Of a stretch of DNA of 17,737 nt, positions 1-6,179 are shown one piece after another (position 1 is the first letter of the stretch; each line of letters starts with the position of its first letter). This stretch comes from EC70 sp018675395 (GTDB taxonomy: Bacteria > Verrucomicrobiota > Verrucomicrobiia > Verrucomicrobiales > DEV007). Under the pieces are notes generated by a model that did no database searches, was not told the DNA's origin, and saw only the letters and a list, made by a program, of their open reading frames with translations. The position numbers were made by a program, and so were the translations under genes. The DNA is taken from contig JABGYE010000049.1 in the NCBI GenBank assembly GCA_018675395.1, forward strand, positions 1 to 17,737, read 5' to 3'.

Positions 1-423
1 GTAAGTCTTTCCGGTACCGGCCGGACCAATACCAAATACCACATCATTCTTATCCATGGACCTGAGATAAGAGAGTTGAGTCCTTGTCCTCGGGACGACC
101 TCGGGACGGCCCCTACCTCCAAGTATTCTATAACCCAGCAGATCTGAGACCGAACATTGCCCACCTGATTTCGCCGCATTAATAGCAAACTGGAATGATT
201 TTAATTTTATTTCCGCTCCGTCGCGCCTTGCAGATTCAAGATCCTTTATAGCCGCAGAAGCCTTAGAGACTGCGTCCTCTTCCCCAGTGAGCTTAATCCA
301 AGCGTCCCTAGTAGTGACTTTCACACCAAAATTAGATTCAATCTCTTTTGAGAGACCAATGTCTCCTGCAAACAATGACAGAAGAAAATGAGCATTTTCG
401 AACTCAAGAGTTTGTTCAACCAT
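1..423 (-). CDS. phoH: PhoH-family ATPase, N-terminal part (cut by window edge)
   Basis: The reverse strand reads from an ATG at 423-421 without a stop for 141 codons to the window edge, so the C-terminal part is missing. It starts MVEQTLEFENAHFLLSLFAG, the usual opening of PhoH-like proteins. A small KH-like N-terminal region follows, with GDIGLSKEIES and then W-I-K-L-T-G. The last visible residues are NDVVFGIGPAGTGKTY, a Walker A P-loop (GPAGTGKT) in the context typical of the family. PhoH proteins are cytoplasmic ATPases linked to RNA metabolism and, in some bacteria, to phosphate starvation; their exact role is poorly defined. A weak purine-rich stretch (AAGAGA) lies about 10 nt before the start. 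The gene is divergent from kdsB. Family call is firm; the symbol follows family naming only. Confidence 0.9.
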   Translation of the reverse strand, partial: MVEQTLEFENAHFLLSLFAGDIGLSKEIESNFGVKVTTRDAWIKLTGEEDAVSKASAAIKDLESARRDGAEIKLKSFQFAINAAKSGGQCSVSDLLGYRILGGRGRPEVVPRTRTQLSYLRSMDKNDVVFGIGPAGTGKTY

Positions 424-601
424 AAATATTTTTTCTCTTATTCGCCAAAAAATCAGTAATCACTAGTAGCGTACGATCGTCAAACCAAACCTTTCAGATC
501 TTAAATATCTTGTTAAATACCCAAAAAAAACTTTATTCTCTGTGGCGTCTTGGGAAAAACATTAAATGATGTTTTATATTGAAGAGACAAATTAGGAGAA
601 T
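424..601. promoter_or_regulatory. Divergent phoH/kdsB intergenic region with candidate promoters
   Basis: This 178-bp AT-rich gap separates two divergent genes and must hold both start regions. On the plus strand TTGGGA (550-555) is followed after 17 nt by TTTATA (573-578), overlapping TATATT (575-580), a plausible sigma70-type promoter for kdsB. On the minus strand TTGACG (483-478) is followed after 17 nt by the poor -10 match ATTACT (460-455), a weak candidate for phoH. An 8-bp palindrome ACGATCGT (473-480) overlaps the minus-strand -35. No gene is seen inside the gap. These are pattern matches only. Confidence 0.3.
594..599 (+). promoter_or_regulatory. Shine-Dalgarno of kdsB
   Basis: AGGAGA at 594-599 ends 2 nt before the kdsB ATG at 602, with the AGGAG core ending 3 nt before it. 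The spacing is short, but it is the only close AGGAG-type site in front of a start codon in the window, and it supports the 602 start. Confidence 0.6.
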
Positions 602-1345
602 ATGCATAAAAGTCGCGTCCTTGGAATCATACCCGCTCGTTGGGCCTCAACTCGATTTCCAGGAAAGCCACTCCATCCAATCGCAGGCAAACCACTAATC
701 CAACACGTCTGGGATCAATGCAAAAAAACTAATAAGTTAGATGAAATTCTGATCGCTACGGATGATACGAGAATAGCGGAAAGTGCAGAATCTTTCGGTG
801 CAAAGGTCGTAATGACTTCAGATAATCACGTTTCCGGCACTGACAGGATAGCTGAAGCAGCTATAACTGATCAAAACTCTACTCATATCATCAATATTCA
901 GGGAGACGAGCCCCTCATCGATCCGGACCTAATTGATCAATTAGCCGAAAAAATATCAAATGACTCCACAATTTGTATGATTACTGCAGCAGTGGCTGGG
1001 ATAAATAATTTGGATCTTGCAAATTCAAACGTAGTGAAGACAGTTATAGATAAGGAAAATAATGCCATTTACTTTTCGCGAAGCGTGATACCTCACCAGA
1101 ACAGCGAAAGCCCGGCAGCTCCTTGCTACCGGCACAAAGGAATATACGGATACACTAAAGACTTTCTTCTAAAGTTTGTCCGATGGGAACCTTCTCCCCT
1201 AGAACTTGCCGAAAGACTCGAACAATTACGAGCTATTGAGAACGGTGAACGTATCCATGTCATTATAACTGACGATAATTCGATTGGTGTAGACACACCA
1301 GAACAAGCAATTATCGTCGAACAACAAATCCTAGCTAACACTTGA
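602..1345 (+). CDS. kdsB: 3-deoxy-manno-octulosonate cytidylyltransferase (CMP-Kdo synthetase)
   Basis: KdsB is a cytoplasmic enzyme that activates Kdo with CTP to give CMP-Kdo and pyrophosphate, the donor for attaching Kdo to lipid A. The 247-residue product matches the family length. It has the N-terminal nucleotide-binding signature I-P-A-R-x-x-S-T-R-F-P-G-K-P-L (residues 10-24), the QGDEP motif (100-104), Y-F-S-R-S-V-I-P in the middle, a H-K-G-I-Y-G-Y segment, and the C-terminal E-R-L-E-Q-L-R-A-I-E-N-G and G-V-D-T-P-E motifs. An AGGAG sequence just upstream supports the start. pyrG follows after 32 nt on the same strand, which fits because CTP synthase supplies the KdsB substrate. Presence of kdsB implies a Kdo-containing LPS outer membrane. 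Confidence 0.96.
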   Translation: MHKSRVLGIIPARWASTRFPGKPLHPIAGKPLIQHVWDQCKKTNKLDEILIATDDTRIAESAESFGAKVVMTSDNHVSGTDRIAEAAITDQNSTHIINIQGDEPLIDPDLIDQLAEKISNDSTICMITAAVAGINNLDLANSNVVKTVIDKENNAIYFSRSVIPHQNSESPAAPCYRHKGIYGYTKDFLLKFVRWEPSPLELAERLEQLRAIENGERIHVIITDDNSIGVDTPEQAIIVEQQILANT

Positions 1346-1377
1346 TATAGTCTCCTTATAAGATCTCGCTACTGACC

Positions 1378-3030
1378 ATGAAAAAAACTAAATTTATTTT
1401 TGTTACAGGAGGAGTCGTAAGCTCTCTCGGGAAGGGCCTAGCAGCAGCTTCTCTTGGCACCCTTCTGGAAAAAAGAGGTCATAAGGTGTTGTTACAAAAG
1501 TTTGATCCCTACCTTAATGTCGATCCCGGAACAATGAGTCCCTTTCAGCACGGAGAAGTCTATGTGCTCGATGACGGCGCGGAAACTGACCTTGATCTGG
1601 GACATTATGAGCGGTTCACCAGCGGGATTCTTTCAAAGCTAAACAACCTGACATCAGGCCAGGTCTATGAAACGGTCATTAAGAAAGAACGCAAAGGAGA
1701 CTATTTAGGAAAAACGGTTCAGGTCATCCCTCATGTCACAAACGAAATTAAGGGACGGATCTACGAAGTGGAAAGTAAAATGGATGCGGATGTCATCATT
1801 ACCGAGATCGGAGGAACGGTCGGTGACATAGAGGGCCTTCCATTCCTTGAAGCTCTGCGACAGTTCGTTCAGGAAGTCGGTCCGGACAATGCTCTATTCA
1901 TCCATGTTACTCTGGTCCCGTACATCGGCGCGGCCGGTGAGCTGAAGACCAAACCTACTCAACAAAGTATCGCAAAACTCCGAGAAATCGGCATCCAACC
2001 TCAAGTCGTTCTATGCAGAAGTGAATTCCCAATAGAGGACGAAGTGAGGGAAAAAATTTCAATGTTTTGTAATGTTCCCTCTGACGCAGTCATAGAATGC
2101 AGGGACGTTCCTCATTCTATTTACGAATTGCCTCTCTATCTACACGAAGAAAAACTCGATGACATCGTCTGCGAACGATTAAATTTACCAAAGAAAAAGC
2201 CCAACCTTAAGGCATGGCAGGAGTTTGTTTGGCACGTCATTGATCCGTCTCACGAGACAAGGATCGCTGTGGTAGGAAAATACATTGAGCTTCAGGACGC
2301 ATATAAAAGCATCTACGAAGCCCTGACTCATGCCGGAGCCGCGAATGACTGCCGAGTCATCGTGGACCGGATAGATGCTGAAGATCTTGAGAACTGTGAC
2401 GATATTGAAGAGATGCTTGATGGTATCGACGGGTTGCTCATTCCTGGAGGATTTGGAGATCGGGGAACTGAAGGGAAGATTAATGCGGCAAAGTTTGCGC
2501 GGAACAGAGGCATCCCTTATTTTGGAATCTGCCTCGGAATGCAAATCGCTACAATTGAATTTGCGCGTAACGTTGCGGACCTTGAAGATGCGAACAGTAC
2601 TGAATTTGATCAAAGCACTCCTCACCCAGTGATTTGTTTACTGGACGAACAAAAAAGTGTAACACACAAAGGCGCTTCAATGAGACTTGGGACTTGGGTA
2701 TGCGATCTTAAACCAGAGACCAAATCTTTTAACTTATACAAAAGCTCAACCATAAACGAAAGGCACCGTCACCGTTTTGAATTCAACAGTGATTATCGGG
2801 AAAAACTGGAAAAAGCAGGCCTGATTATTGCAGGAACTTCCCCAGACGGGAGCCTAGTAGAAATTATAGAGTTAGCGAATCATCCTTTCTACGTAGCTTG
2901 CCAATTTCATCCGGAGTTCCTCTCCAAGCCGAACTATTCGCATCCGCTCTTCAAAGGATTCGTTGCAGCGGCCCTTGCGAGAAGAATCGGCGTCGCTAAG
3001 CACGTTGAAGAAAAAGCTTCAAAAAAATAA
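1378..3030 (+). CDS. pyrG: CTP synthase
   Basis: PyrG converts UTP to CTP using ATP and ammonia released from glutamine. The 550-residue protein is full length. The N-terminal amidoligase domain (about 1-270) opens with K-F-I-F-V-T-G-G-V-V-S-S-L-G-K-G (residues 5-20), the family's phosphate-binding loop. The C-terminal class I glutamine amidotransferase domain (about 300-540) has G-I-C-L-G-M-Q with nucleophile Cys385, and F-H-P-E-F with catalytic His511 and Glu513. The oxyanion region P-G-G-F-G-D-R-G is also present. It follows kdsB by 32 nt, probably as one transcript. No clear Shine-Dalgarno precedes the ATG, but the start is fixed by the conserved N-terminus. The lysine-rich tail after about residue 535 is variable in the family. 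Confidence 0.98.
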   Translation: MKKTKFIFVTGGVVSSLGKGLAAASLGTLLEKRGHKVLLQKFDPYLNVDPGTMSPFQHGEVYVLDDGAETDLDLGHYERFTSGILSKLNNLTSGQVYETVIKKERKGDYLGKTVQVIPHVTNEIKGRIYEVESKMDADVIITEIGGTVGDIEGLPFLEALRQFVQEVGPDNALFIHVTLVPYIGAAGELKTKPTQQSIAKLREIGIQPQVVLCRSEFPIEDEVREKISMFCNVPSDAVIECRDVPHSIYELPLYLHEEKLDDIVCERLNLPKKKPNLKAWQEFVWHVIDPSHETRIAVVGKYIELQDAYKSIYEALTHAGAANDCRVIVDRIDAEDLENCDDIEEMLDGIDGLLIPGGFGDRGTEGKINAAKFARNRGIPYFGICLGMQIATIEFARNVADLEDANSTEFDQSTPHPVICLLDEQKSVTHKGASMRLGTWVCDLKPETKSFNLYKSSTINERHRHRFEFNSDYREKLEKAGLIIAGTSPDGSLVEIIELANHPFYVACQFHPEFLSKPNYSHPLFKGFVAAALARRIGVAKHVEEKASKK

Positions 3031-3041
3031 TCAACCATTTC

Positions 3042-3061
3042 CTCAGTTCAGTATGACTGAG
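3042..3061 (+). other. Small hairpin between pyrG and the membrane protein gene
   Basis: CTCAGT (3042-3047) and ACTGAG (3056-3061) form a perfect 6-bp inverted repeat with an 8-nt loop, starting 11 nt after the pyrG stop. No T-run follows, so it does not look like an intrinsic terminator. It might stabilise or attenuate the transcript, or be chance. Confidence 0.25.
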
Positions 3062-3078
3062 ACCTAATCAAATAAGGC

Positions 3079-3585
3079 ATGACCGTGCAAACTAAGCGGA
3101 TCCTGACTAATTTTACCACGGGAGTGGCAATCCTCTCTCATGCGCTGGTCTTTTTTCTTCCTTTCATGCACTCCAAAAAGGCCCTGACCCTTATGGACAC
3201 AAAAGGAGAGACTATCGTTATAGGACCCGGTGAACCGCTCAGCATGAGTAATGTTATTGGTAACTCGCCTCTCTTTGGAATCATTGAGCTCTGTGGTGTC
3301 CTGGGAGTAATGAGTTATTTTTTTGCAACGTTCATATGTAAAAGCAAAAAACGTGAGACCGGTACCGGAATATTTATTGGCTCATTATTATTGGCCCTAA
3401 CTGCCCCAGCCTCACTCCTTCCCAGAGGAGGCGTTCATATTCTGAACGCAGAGGACCAGTTCCAAAACTTAGAATTCCTCCCAACATCAGGTTATATTAT
3501 TTGGGTGATTTCGCTTTTCATTGGCGGTATGGCGATTCATCTTATCGCAAACTTGAGGTGGCATCTCCACAGCCAAAGCAAGTAG
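3079..3585 (+). CDS. Unrecognised four-helix membrane protein
   Basis: I do not recognise the family of this 168-residue protein. Hydrophobic stretches at about 11-30, 65-87, 96-115 and 137-158 predict four membrane helices. A polar loop of about 35 residues lies between helices 1 and 2 and contains K-G-E-T-I-V-I-G-P-G-E-P. A shorter loop between helices 3 and 4 has G-G-V-H-I-L-N-A-E-D-Q-F. Cytoplasmic-looking basic clusters follow helix 2 (C-K-S-K-K-R) and end the protein. It lies 48 nt after pyrG and 20 nt before an LPS-core-type glycosyltransferase gene, so an inner-membrane role in envelope biogenesis is possible, but only by position. An AAGG sits 1 nt from the ATG, too close to act as a normal ribosome site. 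The reading frame fills the gap between two firm genes and is probably real. Confidence 0.7.
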   Translation: MTVQTKRILTNFTTGVAILSHALVFFLPFMHSKKALTLMDTKGETIVIGPGEPLSMSNVIGNSPLFGIIELCGVLGVMSYFFATFICKSKKRETGTGIFIGSLLLALTAPASLLPRGGVHILNAEDQFQNLEFLPTSGYIIWVISLFIGGMAIHLIANLRWHLHSQSK

Positions 3586-3605
3586 CAAATACTCAGACTT
3601 ATTGA

Positions 3606-4664
3606 ATGGAAAATAAAAGCATCGAAGTGATTCTAGGAAACTCGAATCGCCGGTTCTCGGGTGTCACCTCGACCATGCTTCGGGTATTGGAACATCATAA
3701 GGACAAGATAGGAATTGCCGTCATGGGAAAGCATCACCTTCCCGCAGATGTCCCATCGATCAGTTTTTGGAAATGCGCGAAATTGTGCAAATCGACTCTG
3801 CCTGATGGGAAGTTCAGGGTATTTCATGCGCGACGTAACAATGAAGTTATACAAGCGCTGATCCTCAAAAAAATATTCAAGGCAAAGATTAAAGTCATCT
3901 TCACTTCCACAGCACAGCGTGAACATACCTGGATCACACGCTGGCTCATTAAGCAAGTTGACTACCTGGTGGCCACCTGCTCAGGAGCCGCCGCCGTCCT
4001 CAAACGCAAGCCCGACAAAATGATCCCGCATGGCGTTGACCTTAAAACTTACAGACTCCCTGAAGAGGGGAAAAAAATAGCCTGGGAATCTTTAGGATAT
4101 TCAGGCGAATACGGGATAGGAATCTTCGCCCGGGTCCGCCAGCAGAAAGGTATCGGAATTCTAGTCGACGCAATGATACCCATCATGAAAGAGGACCCTT
4201 CTCCGACCATTCTAATTGCCGGCGAAACTACCAGATCCCATGAACAATTTGTTGCTGACTTAAAAGAAAAAATTCGCTCAGAGGGGCTCGAAAAAAGAAT
4301 TCTGTTCCTTGGCAAGGTTCACTATGCGAAAGAAGTGCCCAAGCTCATGCGTGGACTCTCAATAGTAACAGCTTTAAGCACAATCGAAGGTTTCGGCCTT
4401 CCTGTCCTTGAAGCCATGGCCAGCGGATGCTCAGTTGTCGCATCGAGGACCGGGGCCTGGGAGGACATTATTGTGCCCGGTGAGCACGGGCTACTTGTCC
4501 CATGCAATGACGTCAAAGCAGCTCATGAAGCTCTAAAGAAACTCACTTCAGACTCATCAATACTTGAAAAAATGGGACTAAAAGGCAGGGACCGCATCGC
4601 TGAAGGATTCACTATTGAGACTGAGGCAAGTTCTCTTCTCGAGCTCTACAAAAGCGTTCAGTAG
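3606..4664 (+). CDS. lpcC: LpcC-like GT4 glycosyltransferase, probable LPS core mannosyltransferase
   Basis: This 352-residue protein is a GT-B retaining glycosyltransferase of family GT4. The C-terminal donor domain carries E-G-F-G-L-P-V-L-E with the E-x7-E pair at Glu261 and Glu269. The N-terminal acceptor domain has N-R-R-F-S-G-V-T-S-T (residues 14-23) and V-F-H-A-R-R-N-N-E (72-80), followed by F-T-S-x-A-Q-R and P-H-G-V-D. From memory these are characteristic of LpcC, which in Rhizobium transfers mannose from GDP-mannose to Kdo in the LPS inner core. No membrane helix is predicted, so it probably acts at the cytoplasmic face of the inner membrane. It closes the kdsB-pyrG run, and its expected acceptor (Kdo) is made by the first gene there. 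No Shine-Dalgarno is visible. GT4 membership is firm; mannose specificity is inferred. Confidence 0.8.
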   Translation: MENKSIEVILGNSNRRFSGVTSTMLRVLEHHKDKIGIAVMGKHHLPADVPSISFWKCAKLCKSTLPDGKFRVFHARRNNEVIQALILKKIFKAKIKVIFTSTAQREHTWITRWLIKQVDYLVATCSGAAAVLKRKPDKMIPHGVDLKTYRLPEEGKKIAWESLGYSGEYGIGIFARVRQQKGIGILVDAMIPIMKEDPSPTILIAGETTRSHEQFVADLKEKIRSEGLEKRILFLGKVHYAKEVPKLMRGLSIVTALSTIEGFGLPVLEAMASGCSVVASRTGAWEDIIVPGEHGLLVPCNDVKAAHEALKKLTSDSSILEKMGLKGRDRIAEGFTIETEASSLLELYKSVQ

Positions 4665-4719
4665 GGTCACTATCGTCGCTTAATTCGCCTCTGAAGATGC
4701 CAAATAGGTAACAGGAATA

Positions 4720-4756
4720 AGAGTGGCACCTGAAATTGAAATGAATTGACCACTCT
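4720..4756. repeat. 7-bp inverted repeat overlapping a promoter -35
   Basis: AGAGTGG (4720-4726) and CCACTCT (4750-4756) are perfect reverse complements separated by 23 nt of AT-rich sequence. The right arm overlaps the TTGACC -35 box (4746-4751) of the promoter proposed for the Gfo/Idh/MocA gene. It could be an operator pair or an RNA hairpin at the end of the upstream transcript. No T-tract follows, so a classical terminator is unlikely. Arms this short can arise by chance. Confidence 0.3.
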
Positions 4757-4774
4757 AATTAACCTCATTAAAAT
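4746..4774 (+). promoter_or_regulatory. Candidate sigma70-type promoter of the Gfo/Idh/MocA gene
   Basis: TTGACC (4746-4751) and TAAAAT (4769-4774) are separated by exactly 17 nt, and each matches the consensus at five of six positions. A start near 4781 would give an untranslated leader of about 52 nt before the ATG at 4834. That leader contains AGGAG at 4801-4805, but 28 nt from the start codon, too far for standard use. An in-frame TAA at 4810 excludes an earlier start. Confidence 0.5.
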
Positions 4775-4833
4775 AGTTTCAAAGAGCTCATTTAGTCTCT
4801 AGGAGCAATTAACGCGTAATTATTTTCACCATT

Positions 4834-6174
4834 ATGACCAAAAACATCACTCGTAGAAAATTCACCAAGGCCGCGGCGGCGAGCTCGGTCTTTAGCCTAA
4901 TCCCCGGCAAAGTCATCGGAGCCAATGAAAAAGTGAACGTTGCTTTTATCGGCTGCGGAGCACAGGGAGCCGGTGACGCTCACAACGTTAATGCAACGAA
5001 GCTCGTAAATCCTGTCGCTCTCTGTGATGTGGCAATGGGAACTAGGCACACTGCAGGGACTGAGAATAAGTTCAAAGGAATCCCTAAGTTCAAAGATTTC
5101 AGGAAGATGTTCGACAAGATGAGTAAGGAAATCGACGCGGTCACGATCGGAGTTCCTGATCACGCACACTTTCCCATCTCAATGCGGGCCATGGCTGAAG
5201 GCATTCACTGCTACGTTGAAAAGCCACTCGCTCACACTTTCCAGGAAATTGAACTAATGATCGCTGCCGAGAAAAAATATAAGGTCTCCTGCCAGATGGG
5301 AAATCAGGGCCATTCCGGTGCAAATTACCACCAGTTCAAAGCATGGAAAGAAGCAGGCATCATCAAGGGCGTGAAAAAGATCACCTCATACATGAACTCG
5401 GGTCGCCGCTGGCACCCTTGGAAATTTGATGATTGGCAGACAGGCGAAAAGATGCCTGAAGGAATGGATTGGGACACTTGGCTCGCCACTGCTCCTGAAC
5501 ATCCTTTCAGTAAATATCTGCACCCAGGCAACTGGCGCAGTTGGTACGATTACGGTAACGGTGCTTTCGGTGACTGGGGACCCCACATCCTTGATACGGC
5601 TCACCGCTTCCTTAAGCTGGGCCTGCCGAACAAGATCACTGCAGTTCACCGAGAAGGTGTCCGTAACCTCATTTTCCCAATGGGTTCAACTATCCAATTT
5701 GATTTCCCTGCCAGGGAAGGAGAGCCTCCATGTGAGGTTCGCTGGTATGATGGAACAAAGAACAAGCCAGCGCCTCCGGAAGAACTCGAGGAAGGACGCA
5801 GACTTGAAAATAATGGTAAAGTTATCTACGGCGAGGACCTCACATTCAAAGGAACTTCCCACGGGAGTCCTCTAAGAATAATTCCCGAATCAAAGATGAA
5901 GGACATGGCCAGCAGCCTGCCTAAATTTGGGGGAGGGTCGAACCATTTCATGAATTTCGTACTTGGAGCCAAAGGCGAAGAAAAGACCCGGTCCCCTTTC
6001 CATATTTCAGGAGTACTGAGTCAGGTCTTCTGTCTCGGTGTCATTGCGCAGAGGCTCGGCGGCGAACTCAATTTCGACCTCAAGACTAAGCGCATCACCA
6101 ACAACAAGGTAGCCGATGCTCTGATTAAAGGACCACCTCCTAGGAAGGGCTGGGAAGAATATTATAAAGTCTAA
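4834..6174 (+). CDS. Tat-exported Gfo/Idh/MocA-family oxidoreductase
   Basis: The 446-residue protein begins with a twin-arginine signal: T-R-R-K-F-T-K at 6-12, then an alanine-rich hydrophobic stretch and a likely cleavage site after Ala30. The mature part starts with a Rossmann fold, V-A-F-I-G-C-G-A-Q-G-A-G, whose glycine motif begins at residue 40. E-K-P-L-A-H (129-134) contains the family's conserved Lys-Pro, and G-D-W-G-P-H-I-L-D-T-A-H (246-257) belongs to the C-terminal substrate domain. Such proteins use NAD(P) to oxidise, reduce or epimerise sugars and related polyols; the substrate cannot be told here. Tat export implies that it folds with its cofactor before reaching the periplasm. 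Its stop lies 5 bp from that of the convergent PSCyt/PSD1 gene. The W-E-E-Y-Y-K-V ending resembles PVC homologues. Confidence 0.9.
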   Translation: MTKNITRRKFTKAAAASSVFSLIPGKVIGANEKVNVAFIGCGAQGAGDAHNVNATKLVNPVALCDVAMGTRHTAGTENKFKGIPKFKDFRKMFDKMSKEIDAVTIGVPDHAHFPISMRAMAEGIHCYVEKPLAHTFQEIELMIAAEKKYKVSCQMGNQGHSGANYHQFKAWKEAGIIKGVKKITSYMNSGRRWHPWKFDDWQTGEKMPEGMDWDTWLATAPEHPFSKYLHPGNWRSWYDYGNGAFGDWGPHILDTAHRFLKLGLPNKITAVHREGVRNLIFPMGSTIQFDFPAREGEPPCEVRWYDGTKNKPAPPEELEEGRRLENNGKVIYGEDLTFKGTSHGSPLRIIPESKMKDMASSLPKFGGGSNHFMNFVLGAKGEEKTRSPFHISGVLSQVFCLGVIAQRLGGELNFDLKTKRITNNKVADALIKGPPPRKGWEEYYKV

Positions 6175-6179
6175 TCCTT

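Noticed and set aside
11..20. CCGGTACCGG palindrome, with similar sequence near 3358 and 17170
   Set aside because: All copies lie inside coding frames and differ in their flanks, so they do not form a repeat family.
473..480. Palindrome ACGATCGT between phoH and kdsB as an operator
   Set aside because: Eight-base palindromes are expected by chance, and nothing else marks it as a binding site.
2185..2625. Long minus-strand open frame (146 codons) inside pyrG
   Set aside because: It lies wholly within a firmly identified plus-strand gene, and its translation shows no family features.
3042..3061. Hairpin after pyrG as an intrinsic terminator
   Set aside because: The stem is only 6 bp, the loop is 8 nt, and no T-run follows; the next gene on the same strand begins 17 nt later.
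3633..3956. Minus-strand open frame (107 codons) inside the LpcC-like gene
   Set aside because: It is a shadow of the glycosyltransferase frame, with no recognisable domain.
5426..5875. Plus-strand open frame (149 codons) within the oxidoreductase gene
   Set aside because: It is an out-of-frame shadow; the oxidoreductase motifs are continuous through this stretch in the main frame.
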